64,000 nt of DNA from Aquimarina sp. U1-2 (lineage in GTDB: Bacteria > Bacteroidota > Bacteroidia > Flavobacteriales > Flavobacteriaceae): NCBI RefSeq assembly GCF_017897595.1, contig NZ_JAGKIK010000017.1:18629-82628 (forward strand), given 5' to 3'. Under the pieces are notes generated by a model. It saw nothing but the letters and a program-made list of their open reading frames with translations. It was not told where the DNA came from and made no database searches. Both the position numbers and the translations under genes were made by a program. Below are positions 54,960-64,000 of the stretch, in pieces; positions within the stretch are counted from its first letter, which is position 1; every line of letters starts with the position of its first letter.

Positions 54960-56288
54960 ATGTTAGAAACCGAAACTACAATGGAAGAATTAAGAAAAGA
55001 GATAGGAGAACTTGTATCAAAGTATTCAGAGAAAGCCCTAAAACAAAAAGATTTTATACCAGGAGAAACAATAATCCCTCCTTCAGGAAAGGTACTTGGC
55101 ACAGAAGAAATTCAAAATATGGTGGAGGCTTCGTTAGATGGTTGGTTGACCACAGGAAGGTTCAATACTGAATTCGAAAAAAAATTAGCAGAATTTTTAG
55201 GAGTTAAACACTGCATTTCAGTAAATTCAGGATCTTCAGCTAATTTGGTGGCGTTTAGTACACTTACCTCTTCAAAATTAGGAGATAGAGCAATAAAAAA
55301 AGGAGATGAAGTTATTGGAGTTGCTGCGGGTTTTCCAACAACAGTGAACCCGATTGTGCAATTCGGTGCAATACCAGTATTTGTGGATGTAGATATTGAA
55401 ACGCATAATATCAATGCCGACTTAATAGAAAAGGCTATTACTCCAAAAACAAAAGCAATCATGTTGGCGCATACCCTAGGAAATCCGTTTAACCTGGGAA
55501 GAATTAAAGAACTTTGCGATAAATACAATTTATGGCTTATTGAAGATTGTTGTGATGCATTAGGTGCAACATATAATGGTCAACTGGTTGGAACTTTTGG
55601 GGATATAGCGACCTTAAGCTTTTATCCTGCTCATCATATTACTATGGGAGAAGGTGGGGCTGTTTTTATGAATAGTGCAGAGTTAAAAATGATAGCAGAA
55701 TCATTTAGAGATTGGGGACGAGATTGTTATTGTCCACCAGGATGTGATAACACATGTGGATGTCGTTTTGAGCAGCAACATGGGGATTTACCCTTTGGCT
55801 ATGATCACAAATACGTTTATTCTCATTTGGGCTATAATTTAAAGATAACCGATATGCAGGCAGCCTGTGGACTTGCGCAATTAGATAAAGCTGCCGGATT
55901 TATAGAAAAAAGAAGAGAAAACTTTAAATTATTGCATGATCGACTAAGTAGTCTTGCTGATTTTATTCAATTACCTGTTGCGACTCCTAACAGTAACCCA
56001 TCATGGTTTGGATTTCCTATTACACTAAAAGATGATAGTGGCGTAAATAGAGTTGATTTACTAAGATTCTTGGACGACAACAAAATAGGTTCTAGATTAT
56101 TATTTGCAGGAAATCTGATTAAGCAACCATATTTCAAAAATATTGAACATAGAGTAGTTGGAGATCTTACTAATACAGATAAAACCATGAATAATACGTT
56201 TTGGATAGGAATATATCCTGCACTAGGGCAAGAACATTTCGATTTTATTGGAGAAAAACTGGAAGAGTTTTTCGGATTGAATTTTTAA
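54960..56288 (+). CDS. rfbH: CDP-4-keto-6-deoxy-D-glucose-3-dehydrase (E1)
   Basis: 442 residues; MEELRKEIG (ATG 54981) is an alternative start. Aminotransferase-fold enzyme that removes the 3-hydroxyl with PMP and a [2Fe-2S] cluster. The PLP-lysine of true aminotransferases is replaced by His in [16 protein letters not shown], the diagnostic feature of this enzyme. Four cysteines for the cluster occur in [27 protein letters not shown] and [15 protein letters not shown] complete the cofactor site. It receives electrons from the reductase at 52130. Also called DdhC/AscC. Confidence 0.94.
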   Translation: MLETETTMEELRKEIGELVSKYSEKALKQKDFIPGETIIPPSGKVLGTEEIQNMVEASLDGWLTTGRFNTEFEKKLAEFLGVKHCISVNSGSSANLVAFSTLTSSKLGDRAIKKGDEVIGVAAGFPTTVNPIVQFGAIPVFVDVDIETHNINADLIEKAITPKTKAIMLAHTLGNPFNLGRIKELCDKYNLWLIEDCCDALGATYNGQLVGTFGDIATLSFYPAHHITMGEGGAVFMNSAELKMIAESFRDWGRDCYCPPGCDNTCGCRFEQQHGDLPFGYDHKYVYSHLGYNLKITDMQAACGLAQLDKAAGFIEKRRENFKLLHDRLSSLADFIQLPVATPNSNPSWFGFPITLKDDSGVNRVDLLRFLDDNKIGSRLLFAGNLIKQPYFKNIEHRVVGDLTNTDKTMNNTFWIGIYPALGQEHFDFIGEKLEEFFGLNF

Positions 56289-56289
56289 A

Positions 56290-56829
56290 ATGGAGCTTAA
56301 AGAAACTCTTATCCCGGGATGTTATAAAATAGCCTTGGACAGTTTTGAAGACAATAGAGGAAGTTTTTTTAAAACGTTTCACTCAGATGTTTTTGAAGAA
56401 AAAGGACTATGCTGTAATTGGAAAGAAGAATATTTTTCGGTTTCCAATAAAAATGTTATTCGTGGGATGCATTTTCAGACACCACCAATGGACCATGACA
56501 AGATTGTAACATGCCTTACGGGCTCTGTGTTAGATGTCGTTATAGATTTAAGAAAGAACTCACCTCAATTCAAGAAATACGCAACATTTAAGTTGGATTC
56601 TAATACCTTGGATAAAATGCTGTATATTCCCAAAGGATGTGCACATGGTTTTATGAGTTTAGAAGATAATACTTTGATGTACTACAAAGTATCAAGTGTT
56701 TATAGTCCTGAAAACGACAAAGGAATCCACTGGAATAGTATTGGTTTTGAATGGAATGTTATTAAGCCTATTGTTTCTGAAAGAGATAAAAATCATCCTT
56801 CTTTAAAAGATTTTCAATCACCATTTTAG
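56290..56829 (+). CDS. RmlC-like sugar-nucleotide epimerase, probable CDP-3,6-dideoxyhexulose 5-epimerase
   Basis: 179 residues; cupin fold with RmlC signatures IRGMHFQTPPMDHDKIVTCL, GSVLDVVIDLRKNSPQFKKY and LYIPKGCAHGFMSLEDNTLM (active-site His and Asp positions kept). Clearly different from rfbC at 50650. It lies one base after rfbH and two before a reductase gene. In the Yersinia ascarylose pathway the step after the E1/E3 deoxygenation is epimerisation by AscE, an RmlC-like protein, so that role is the best guess. A second dTDP-sugar epimerase is the alternative. Confidence 0.75.
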   Translation: MELKETLIPGCYKIALDSFEDNRGSFFKTFHSDVFEEKGLCCNWKEEYFSVSNKNVIRGMHFQTPPMDHDKIVTCLTGSVLDVVIDLRKNSPQFKKYATFKLDSNTLDKMLYIPKGCAHGFMSLEDNTLMYYKVSSVYSPENDKGIHWNSIGFEWNVIKPIVSERDKNHPSLKDFQSPF

Positions 56830-56831
56830 CT

Positions 56832-57716
56832 ATGCGTATATTTGTAACAGGAGCAACTGGTTTTATAGGAAGTCATCTGGTAAATAAGCTTAATGAACTT
56901 GGCTATGAGGTAACAATTAACTTAAGAAAAGGAAAAATTTCTCCTTATGGCAAAAAAATAAAAACTTATTGCCTTGGAGAAAAAGCTGTTGAAGATGATA
57001 TTGAATTTCTTGAAAAAGAAGCATTTGATGGGATTGTTCATTTAGCATCTCTGTATTTAAGTAGTCATAGTCCCAATGACATTAATGATTTAATAGATTC
57101 AAATATAAAATTTAGCACCTATACTCTTGAATGTGCCGTCAGGGCAAATATAAAATGGTTTATAAACACAGGAACATTTTGGCAAAACTATCAAAACAAG
57201 AAGTATTCTCCTGTTAATCTTTACGCTGCAACCAAAGAGGCTTTTGAAAACATTGCTAAATTTTATATCGAAACAAGCCAAATACATTTTTGTACCATAC
57301 GACTTTCCGATACTTTTGGCCCTAATGATACTCGACCAAAGATATTTAGTTTATGGGAAAAAATTTCTCAAACCGGAGAAATTCTTAAAATGTCTCCAGG
57401 AGAACAACTAATTGATGTTACCCATGTAAATAACGTTGTTCATGGTTTTATTACATTAATTAAGCATATGCAAGATAAATCTCCTGCAGTTAATAATGGA
57501 GATGTCTTTGCTATTATGAGCGATAAAAGAACAACATTAAAACAATTAGCGAACCTTTATGAAAAGGTAATGGAAACTAAATTAAACATTCAGTGGGGCG
57601 AGAGGGATTACAGAGAGAGAGAAGTAATGATACCTTGGGAAAAAGGGAGGCCAATACCATCGTATAAACCCTTAATTTCTTTGGAGGAAGGATTAATGCA
57701 ATTAAAATGTCAATAG
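56832..57716 (+). CDS. NAD-dependent epimerase/dehydratase (SDR), probable final ketoreductase of the CDP-dideoxyhexose path
   Basis: 294 residues. NAD loop MRIFVTGATGFIGSHLVNKL, VHLASLYLSSHS, YAATKEAFENIAKFY (Y-x-x-x-K) and LIDVTHVNNVVHGFITLI are extended-SDR features. Directly after the epimerase and overlapping the flippase by 10 bases. In 3,6-dideoxyhexose loci the last step is a 4-ketoreductase of this family (AscF, RfbJ/abequose synthase, RfbS/paratose synthase), so it would fix which sugar is made. With an RmlC-like epimerase ahead of it, ascarylose is favoured. Exact substrate unproven. Confidence 0.75.
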   Translation: MRIFVTGATGFIGSHLVNKLNELGYEVTINLRKGKISPYGKKIKTYCLGEKAVEDDIEFLEKEAFDGIVHLASLYLSSHSPNDINDLIDSNIKFSTYTLECAVRANIKWFINTGTFWQNYQNKKYSPVNLYAATKEAFENIAKFYIETSQIHFCTIRLSDTFGPNDTRPKIFSLWEKISQTGEILKMSPGEQLIDVTHVNNVVHGFITLIKHMQDKSPAVNNGDVFAIMSDKRTTLKQLANLYEKVMETKLNIQWGERDYREREVMIPWEKGRPIPSYKPLISLEEGLMQLKCQ

Positions 57717-59137
57717 CAATTTCCCGTAAAGATGTTCTTTGGAGCTACTTTTCACAATTTTTTTCTATAGCTTCTGGATTAATTACGCTACCACTAATAC
57801 TTAAGCTTTTATCTACTGAAGAAATTGGATTAAATTATTTAATGCTTACAGTAGGTTCTTTAGTAATACTTTTTGACTTTGGGTTTACCCCTCAATTCAG
57901 CAGAAATATTAGCTATGTATTTAGTGGGGCTAATAATATTAAAAAAGAAGGAATAGATGATGAAACAGTAAACGGAAAAGTTAATTATAGGATATTGGCT
58001 ACAATGATTAGTACTGCCCAATTGGTCTATAGAAGACTAGCATTTATAGTTTTGCTAACTATGCTTACCGTTGGAAGCTGGTATATTTATGAGGCAACCG
58101 AAGGATTTACTAGTGTTAATAATTCATTTCTAATATGGTTTGTTTATTCACTTTCAGTATTTTTCAATATTTACTATTCATATTATAATTCTCTTTTAAT
58201 TGGGAAAGGGCTTATTATGGAATCCAGAAAAGCCAATGTATATTCTAAATCTTTTTATATCGCACTAACATTTTTATTATTGTATCTAGGAACAGGATTA
58301 CTTGGTGTAGCTGTCGCTAATCTTATCGCTCCGTTTATTGGAAGATTTTTGTCCTATCGTTTTTTTTTCACAAAAGAACTAAAATTAAAAATCTCTGAAT
58401 TTGATATTGAAAAGAAAGAAAAACTGGATTTGTTTAACATTATATGGTATAATTCTAAAAAACTCGGTTTAGTTTTTTTGGGAAGTTATGCTATAAATAA
58501 GTTAAGCATGTTTCTGGCAGGATTATATTTGTCATTAGAGCAAGTAGCTTCTTACGGATTAATGATTCAGCTTGCAAGTACCATCGGAACTATTTCCAGT
58601 ACATTATTCATTATATATCAACCTCGTTTCTCAGCATTAAGGATTGAAAAGAAAAAGAAATTATTGTTACATGAGTTTTCTTTCTCAATGAATATTTACT
58701 ATTTGTTGTATATTTTAGGGTCTGTTTTATTGGTGTTTCTAGGCCCCGTAGGTTTAGAATTGATAGGATCAAATGCAGAGTTGCCTGAAAGATATATATT
58801 GTCAATGTTTTTGATGATTATATTTTTAGAAGGAAATCATGCTAATTTTGCAACCTTTATAGTTACTAAGAATGATATCCCCTTTGTAAAATCTGCACTG
58901 ATATCCGGAGGGGTTATCGGGCTGTGCTCTTATCTATCTCTAGAGTTAACAAACTTTGACATATTGGGATTGATAGTGGTCCAGGGATTAACACAATTAG
59001 CATATGCTAATTGGAAATGGCCTTCAGAAGTTTGTAAAGAATTTAATATTAGTTATATCCGTTTCTTAAAATTAGGTGGTTTAGAATCTTTTAATAAAAT
59101 TAAATATCTGTTGAATATATCAAAAAAGAAAGTATGA
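57707..59137 (+). CDS. wzx: Oligosaccharide flippase (Wzx-like, MOP family)
   Basis: 476 residues with about 12 hydrophobic segments; first ones SYFSQFFSIASGLITLPLIL and YLMLTVGSLVILFDFGF. The R-x-x-S-Y-V start of helix 3 region (FTPQFSRNISYVFSG) is common in polysaccharide-transport flippases. It moves undecaprenyl-linked O-unit across the inner membrane. Overlaps the reductase before it and the glycosyltransferase after it (4 bases). A loop of roughly 60 residues after helix 3 (GANNIKKEGIDDETVNGKV) is longer than typical. Confidence 0.82.
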   Translation: MSIAISRKDVLWSYFSQFFSIASGLITLPLILKLLSTEEIGLNYLMLTVGSLVILFDFGFTPQFSRNISYVFSGANNIKKEGIDDETVNGKVNYRILATMISTAQLVYRRLAFIVLLTMLTVGSWYIYEATEGFTSVNNSFLIWFVYSLSVFFNIYYSYYNSLLIGKGLIMESRKANVYSKSFYIALTFLLLYLGTGLLGVAVANLIAPFIGRFLSYRFFFTKELKLKISEFDIEKKEKLDLFNIIWYNSKKLGLVFLGSYAINKLSMFLAGLYLSLEQVASYGLMIQLASTIGTISSTLFIIYQPRFSALRIEKKKKLLLHEFSFSMNIYYLLYILGSVLLVFLGPVGLELIGSNAELPERYILSMFLMIIFLEGNHANFATFIVTKNDIPFVKSALISGGVIGLCSYLSLELTNFDILGLIVVQGLTQLAYANWKWPSEVCKEFNISYIRFLKLGGLESFNKIKYLLNISKKKV

Positions 59138-60162
59138 ATTTAGATAATGAAGAGGATAATTTCAAATCAATTAATAAGATTAATTCGATATCTATTAGAA
59201 AACATAAATTAAAGGGAACTCCAAAATTTACCATTGCAATTCCTACTTATAAAAGAGTACCTTTACTTCAAGAAGCAATTAATAGTGCATTAAATCAAGA
59301 ATACAATAAAGACTTTGAAATAATTGTTGTTGATAATGATCCAACACGAAACTGTTCGACAGAAAATTTGGTTGTTAGCTATCAAGATTATCGATTAAGT
59401 TACTTTAAAAATGAGGAAAATTTAGGTATGACAGGTAATTGGAATCGCTTGTTTAATTTGGCATCTGGTGATTATGTCGTTATGTTGCATGATGATGACC
59501 TTTTGTATCCCAACTTTTTGACATACTTGGACAAAGTAATTTCAAATCTAAAAGTACCTTATGATGCAATTTTTACTCCTCATACAGTAATTAATGGTGA
59601 CTCTAATTCTTCTTTTCCTGAAAGAAAAAAGTATTTTATTTCATATGATCAAAGACTGAAAACAAAGGATTTTTTATGGGGAAATATAGTGGGCCCTCCT
59701 GTTGGAATGTGTCTGAAAAAAGATGTGGTATTAGAAGTTGGAGGATTTAGTCAAAAGAATTACCCCTCAATTGATTATGATTTTTATGTAAAATTATCTG
59801 AAAAACATAAATGTTCGATTATTGGAGGCCATCCTATTTCTATGTATAGAATTGGCTTTAATGAAAGTCAAGATTCTAGGACTTTACTTAACTTTATAAG
59901 TAATGACCAAAAAATTAAAAGTCGAATTTTGTCTTCACAAAAAGTATTGAATACCAAAATCTGGAATAAGTATTCCAGCACCAATAGTTTCTTTTATTTG
60001 AAAAAAATGAGGAAGCTTTTTGGCAACAATGAATTAACTATTGACAGTGAATTAAAAAAACTACGAAAAGGCTTTAATTCTTTTAATTACGCACTCTTTT
60101 TGTCGATGAATATATACAAGAAGATTTCTTTTATCTTAAAAAGAAAATACTTTCGAGTTTAA
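59134..60162 (+). CDS. Glycosyltransferase family 2 protein
   Basis: 342 residues. GT-A fold start at about 30 (PKFTIAIPTYKRVPLLQEAI), FEIIVVDNDPTR, GMTGNWNRLFNLASGDYVVM and LHDDDLL (metal-binding D-x-D) at about 119-125; acceptor-side PSIDYDFYVKLSE (E-D-like). It probably adds one sugar to the lipid-linked repeat unit on the cytosolic face. ATG overlaps the flippase stop by 4 bases. Donor sugar not readable; rhamnose or the dideoxysugar are candidates from context. C-terminal 60 residues are basic, as in membrane-associated members. Confidence 0.85.
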   Translation: MNLDNEEDNFKSINKINSISIRKHKLKGTPKFTIAIPTYKRVPLLQEAINSALNQEYNKDFEIIVVDNDPTRNCSTENLVVSYQDYRLSYFKNEENLGMTGNWNRLFNLASGDYVVMLHDDDLLYPNFLTYLDKVISNLKVPYDAIFTPHTVINGDSNSSFPERKKYFISYDQRLKTKDFLWGNIVGPPVGMCLKKDVVLEVGGFSQKNYPSIDYDFYVKLSEKHKCSIIGGHPISMYRIGFNESQDSRTLLNFISNDQKIKSRILSSQKVLNTKIWNKYSSTNSFFYLKKMRKLFGNNELTIDSELKKLRKGFNSFNYALFLSMNIYKKISFILKRKYFRV

Positions 60163-60199
60163 GTTTACTTCTTAGTTAAATTAAAATAACACACTTAAT

Positions 60200-61156
60200 A
60201 TGAATCAAAAAAAACTTCTTGTTTCTGTATTAATACCTTGTTATAACGCTCAATCATCGCTTGATAAAGCGATAGATTCTATAGTAAATCAATCATATTC
60301 AAATCTCGAAATCATGATTTGTGACGATTGTTCTACCGATGAAACATACGATTTAATAACCAAAAGATCTAAATTTGATAATAGGATTAAGGTACATAGA
60401 AATTCGCAAAACAAAGGATACTTGTATACTATTAACTATCTTATGGAAAAATGCACTGGAGAGTTAATTACCACCCAGGATGCCGATGATTGGTCAGAAG
60501 TTAATAGAATAGAATGCCAAATAGAAAAATTTTATGATGATACTGTAGGTGCTTGTATTACTGGATTTAAGGTAATAGACGAGAAAGAAAACCTTATTGA
60601 AGATGTTCCAAATATTGAGAAGCTAAAAGAAGATGCGTTGTCCAATTACTTTAACTCGAGATTTAATATCAATAGTATTTTATTTAGTAGAGAAGTTTAT
60701 AATCAAATAGGAGGGTATAATGATTATTTTAATAAAGTTGGAGCCGAAGACTACTATTGGTTTTATCTTATAAGTGAAAAGTTTAAAGTATCTTGTGTAA
60801 ATCGTTCATTATACAATTATATAATCCATTCTAATTCTTTTACGGCTAACGCCAAATCGTTTAAGCAATTAGTAATTAATGATTTACTAAAGTTTATGTT
60901 AAAGCAACGAGAAAAATTTGGAAAAGATGCCTTAACTGATGATAAACTAATGGAAGATTTGGTATCCTATGAAAATAAATTGAATCGAAATTACAACTCA
61001 AAATATCTATTGACTCTTGTTGCACTATTTAAACAACTGAAAGGTAGAAATTATTCTCAAGGCTTTCGATTAATAGCTAAGAATCCTAAAATTCTGATAT
61101 CATTTAATTCTTTATTTAAAGCAATTAAGTTGTTATATCGCAGAAAAAGCGCATAA
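60200..61156 (+). CDS. Glycosyltransferase family 2 protein
   Basis: 318 residues. SVLIPCYNAQSSLDKAIDSI, LEIMICDDCSTDETYDLI, then GELITTQDADDWSEVNRIEC with the D-x-D-D metal motif, and GAEDYYWFYLISEKF (catalytic E-D) are canonical GT2. The N-terminus begins at once with the fold, so no signal or anchor; a C-terminal basic/hydrophobic end may touch the membrane. It lies 37 bases after the first glycosyltransferase and is the second sugar-adding enzyme of the cluster. Confidence 0.86.
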   Translation: MNQKKLLVSVLIPCYNAQSSLDKAIDSIVNQSYSNLEIMICDDCSTDETYDLITKRSKFDNRIKVHRNSQNKGYLYTINYLMEKCTGELITTQDADDWSEVNRIECQIEKFYDDTVGACITGFKVIDEKENLIEDVPNIEKLKEDALSNYFNSRFNINSILFSREVYNQIGGYNDYFNKVGAEDYYWFYLISEKFKVSCVNRSLYNYIIHSNSFTANAKSFKQLVINDLLKFMLKQREKFGKDALTDDKLMEDLVSYENKLNRNYNSKYLLTLVALFKQLKGRNYSQGFRLIAKNPKILISFNSLFKAIKLLYRRKSA

Positions 61157-61215
61157 CCCTTATTTTATTGGTAAATGACTAAATTTATAAGAACCTCAAT
61201 GAGAAAAATTACAAA

Positions 61216-62481
61216 ATGGCCTATTTAAAAACAAAAATTAAAGAGAATTACCTTTTATTACTAGTTTCTCTTTATGTTTTATCGGTATTTTTTCTTGAGA
61301 AAGCGCAAGTACTTAATAGAATCGCATTAGGGTTGTTGGTTTTATGTGTTATAATCCAATTATACAAATCAAAAAAACTTGAGCTCAACAAAAAAGCATT
61401 AATTTTTCAGGTTTTTTTTATACTCCCATTGATTTACTCAATGATTCAAATATGTAATAGTAAAACGATATCCCTCAATATTATCTTTCCTTTATTCTTT
61501 TTAGTGTTTAGTACCGATCTATTTAAAAATAGGGATATAGATAGATGGATTTACAAATCATTGAATATTTCATTGGTTCTTGTCTTTTTGGTTTGTATTT
61601 TGAATGCTGGAGTCTTTTTTTTTAAAAATTACTTTTTGGTTTACTCTTTTGATGAAGCAATAAATGAAATTTCTACAACGTATTGGTGGAATAACTTTGT
61701 ACACAAAGCGTTTTTAAAATCATTAGAAATCCACCCTAGTTATTTGTCACTTTTTTCACTCTCTGCAATTAATTGGAATCTTAATTTGCTTTACAAAGAC
61801 CTGCAAAACAAAACATTTGATAGAACAAACATATTTTACTTGATCATTACCACCCTTTTTACCATATTGATTTCTTCAAAAATGGCTTACATACTATTGC
61901 TCTTATTAGTATGTATTTTTTTGGTACGGCTTGTTGTGGCTGGACTTTACAAACAAGTTATTTTTCTGGGATTGTCTGGATTCTTACTCATGATATCTAT
62001 GTACTATGCATTGCCCTCAATACGAGATAGAATTACCGTAGACTTTAGAAACTTCAAACAATGTGGTTTCAAATTAGATAATAAAAGCCCCGCATCAGAA
62101 CGCATTTTTATTTGGAAAACAAGTCTCGACATAATCAAAAAAGAACCCTTAGGATCATTTTGTCAAAAGACTAAAAAGACCATATGGCAAAAAATTAGTA
62201 AATCAAACAAAGATTTGCTTGAAGAGAAAAATGCCCATAACAACTTTTTAGAATATGGCCTTATGTATGGGTGGTTTGGGATATCAGTATTGCTCGCCTT
62301 TATATGTTATACCAGTTTTATTGTATTTAAGAGAAAAGATATAGTATTTTTGGGGTTGCTTTTGATCTTTTTACTCTTTTCGCTGGTAGAGAGTACTTTA
62401 GTAAGAGAAGTAGGTGTGATTTTTATGGCATTTTTATTTCAGTTTCATTTTTTAACCTTAAACCGCGCAATTAAACATTAA
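61216..62481 (+). CDS. O-antigen polymerase/ligase family membrane protein (Wzy-like)
   Basis: 421 residues with about 10-11 membrane segments (e.g. YLLLLVSLYVLSVFFLE, SLVLVFLVCILNAGVFFF, ILLLLLVCIFLVRLVVAGLY). A large periplasmic loop near 268-345 holds SPASERIFIWKTSLDIIKKE and the family signature KNAHNNFLEYGLMYGWFGI (H-N-x-F-L...G). That motif is shared by O-antigen ligases (WaaL) and polymerases (Wzy); with flippase and glycosyltransferases next to it, polymerase is the likelier role. Last intact gene of the O-antigen operon. Confidence 0.8.
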   Translation: MAYLKTKIKENYLLLLVSLYVLSVFFLEKAQVLNRIALGLLVLCVIIQLYKSKKLELNKKALIFQVFFILPLIYSMIQICNSKTISLNIIFPLFFLVFSTDLFKNRDIDRWIYKSLNISLVLVFLVCILNAGVFFFKNYFLVYSFDEAINEISTTYWWNNFVHKAFLKSLEIHPSYLSLFSLSAINWNLNLLYKDLQNKTFDRTNIFYLIITTLFTILISSKMAYILLLLLVCIFLVRLVVAGLYKQVIFLGLSGFLLMISMYYALPSIRDRITVDFRNFKQCGFKLDNKSPASERIFIWKTSLDIIKKEPLGSFCQKTKKTIWQKISKSNKDLLEEKNAHNNFLEYGLMYGWFGISVLLAFICYTSFIVFKRKDIVFLGLLLIFLLFSLVESTLVREVGVIFMAFLFQFHFLTLNRAIKH

Positions 62482-62486
62482 TAATT

Positions 62487-63880
62487 ATGAAGAGTAATCT
62501 TTTTTTCAGTTTCATTATTTTTTCTTTGCTTTTGATTATCATTCAAGGCTGTTCAGAGGATGAAGATACCACCCCTTCGATAACAGCAAACCCAGAAGTA
62601 TATGAAACCGAAATGTTTGTTACCAGTTGGTTTGACAATCGAAAGAACATACAAGGTAATGTATTAGATAATGATTCAGAACAAGAAGGAGTCTCTATCA
62701 CAATTATAGAAGATGTATCAAACGGTTCGTTGACCATAGATTTATTAACAGGAGCCTTTACATATTCTCCAAATGTAGACTTTGCAGGTATAGATAAATT
62801 TACATATCAGGTATGTACTTTAGAAGGAGTCAAAGTCTGTGATATCGCTGAGGTGACTTTGAATATTTTACAAATTGATATTCGTATAGATAATGAAAAG
62901 TATACTGGCACAAAGTCAAATAATATTGAAGGAAATGTTTTGCGTAATGATATTGTTAATGTTGATGTTCTTGTTGAAGTTGTTACGGATGTAGGTGATG
63001 GAACCTTGACTTTAGATTCTAATACAGGTGATTTTATCTATACGCCTAATCCGGGTTTTACAGGAAGAGATACTTTTGTATATCAGGTATGTGATATAAA
63101 CAATCAACAGTCCTGTTTTACAGGAGAAGCAACCTTTTCGATTTTTGATAACGATTTTGATGCGGTTATAGTAAGTGATGGGCATCATGCACTTCCTGGA
63201 GAATCAATTATTATGGATATTACTGCAAACGATGATCTTCCAGATTTTTATGAAATTGAAATAGTATCTGCAGGAAATTTTGATGTTTTTAAAGTAAATG
63301 ATGATAATACAATCACATATACCCCAAAGCCAGAAGATGAAAATTATACAGGAACGGTTTCGTTTACTTATTCGGTAGACCCTCCTGTTTCAAATATTAT
63401 TAATGATGTAGAACTTCTGTTTATATATCTGTCCAGGAAGAAGGTCTAAAGCTTGGAGATTTCCATGAAGGAGGAGTAATTTTTTATCTAGATTCGACAA
63501 GAAAACATGGTATGGTGTGCCACATTCAATAGACAGAACGCATGCAAATAGACTGTTGTGTTACCACCGAAATGGGATTTAGAACCGGAGCTGAAAATAC
63601 AAGAGTATTGTTTGAAAATTGTCCTGGAGATAATATTCAGAGTTTTGCTAGCGGTTTAGAATTGAATGGTTATAAGGATTGGCATATTCCAAGTGTTGTA
63701 GAAGCAGCTACAATGTTAGGCAATGCGGTATTTATTAATCAAACTTCAACTTCATTAGGTGGTGAGCATTTAGATGGTATTCCCACTAGCACACTAGAAG
63801 GTGGTCAAAATTATTACTTTTTATCGGGATATCCATTGCTAAAAGAAAGAACTACATTAAATGCCAAGTATAGGCTATAG
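62487..63880 (+). pseudogene. Decayed Ig-repeat lipoprotein with DUF1566-like C-terminus, cut by an IS
   Basis: The first part (62487-63449, 320 residues) has a lipobox (LLLIIIQGC) and two to three Ig/cadherin-like repeats of about 95 residues (GNVLDNDS... G-x-F-x-Y-x-P ... F-x-Y-Q-V-C). Near 63411-63416 a one-base loss shifts the frame: one base back, the sequence continues SVYISVQEEGLKLGDFHEGG, the start of a DUF1566-like module. An in-frame TAG at 63530 is a second lesion, after which RTGAENT and LNGYKDWHIPS (63542-63880) continue the domain. The usual C-terminal YWSST part is missing, replaced by IS sequence. Non-functional as read. Sequencing error could explain one lesion, less easily both. 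Confidence 0.75.
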
Positions 63881-64000
63881 TACTCCCTATTTTTAAGACA
63901 GCTAGTTAAGATGTAACTTTAACGCTGTACTTATGAAAAAATCGAGAAGAAAATTTAGTCCATCTTTCAAAGCAAAGGTTGCTTTGGAAGCCATCAAAGA
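63879..64000 (+). mobile_element. Left end of an IS3-family insertion sequence (truncated by window)
   Basis: Sequence following the broken lipoprotein gene, beginning about TACTCCCTATTTTTAAGACA and leading into a transposase reading frame at 63933. The boundary is an estimate from the end of recognisable host coding sequence; the terminal repeat cannot be paired because the right end is outside the window. Confidence 0.65.
63933..64000 (+). CDS. IS3-family transposase OrfA (3' partial)
   Basis: The visible 22 residues, MKKSRRKFSPSFKAKVALEA and on, are the standard start of the OrfA (helix-turn-helix) protein of IS3-group elements (IS150/IS51-like: R-R-K-F-S-x-x-F-K-A-K-V-A-L-E-A). OrfA binds the element ends; a frameshift normally joins it to the OrfB integrase. 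Runs off the right edge. Confidence 0.85.
   Translation, partial: MKKSRRKFSPSFKAKVALEAIK

Noticed and set aside
56290..56829. Second copy of rfbC
   Set aside because: Sequence differs clearly from the rfbC at 50650 and sits among CDP-sugar genes, so a separate epimerase is more likely.

Overview
The window is a chromosomal segment from a gliding, low-GC marine-type Bacteroidota, most probably family Flavobacteriaceae (an Aquimarina-like genus is a guess). Support comes from PorP/SprF-family outer-membrane proteins beside a giant secreted protein with a gliding-motility-type (type IX, type B) C-terminal sorting domain, a DUF4837 lipoprotein, a DUF6909 protein, a GH3-type ligase, starts without Shine-Dalgarno sequences, and promoters of the Bacteroidota form TTTG-N19/20-TAnnTTTG. 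No rRNA, tRNA or CRISPR array was seen.

Layout. (1) 1-15.8 kb: a gliding / type IX secretion adhesin locus. A PorP/SprF barrel fused to a long coiled coil and two SPOR-like domains (cut by the left edge) is followed by a 3.8-kilo-residue repetitive surface protein and a stand-alone PorP/SprF protein. (2) 16-20.8 kb: a PaaK/CapK-like adenylate-forming enzyme facing an ATP-grasp ligase, a DoxX-like membrane protein and DNA polymerase III delta-prime. (3) 21.2-31.7 kb: an RHS/YD-repeat island. A DUF6443-RHS protein ends in a glycine-rich pretoxin segment and a C39-like cysteine peptidase tip. It overlaps a small secreted protein (candidate immunity), followed by a second secreted protein, two lipoproteins (one with a PEGA domain) and a second large YD-like secreted protein whose stop codon lies inside an inserted palindromic repeat. 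(4) 32-47.6 kb: housekeeping and cell-envelope genes (pgk, MltD-like transglycosylase, DUF4837, cyclase, tex, tatA, M23 peptidase, GH3, DUF6909, Wzz-like), with two toxin-antitoxin loci: YefM-YoeB and an AbiE-like pair. (5) 47.6-62.5 kb: an O-antigen/capsule cluster. It holds a phosphomannose isomerase, a full dTDP-L-rhamnose pathway, a full CDP-3,6-dideoxyhexose pathway (ddhD, rfbF, rfbG, rfbH plus an epimerase and a reductase, best matching CDP-ascarylose), flippase, two glycosyltransferases and polymerase/ligase. (6) 62.5-64 kb: a decayed lipoprotein gene cut at its 3' end by an IS3-family element that runs off the right edge.

Points most worth attention: the C39-type RHS toxin with an overlapping immunity candidate; a three-copy palindromic element family, one copy of which supplies a stop codon; helically phased TGTACA operator boxes upstream of yefM; an 18-bp perfect palindrome over the -33 box of the AbiE-like operon; and the CDP-dideoxysugar operon. 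All functional assignments are from reading the sequence and family knowledge; no database search was run.
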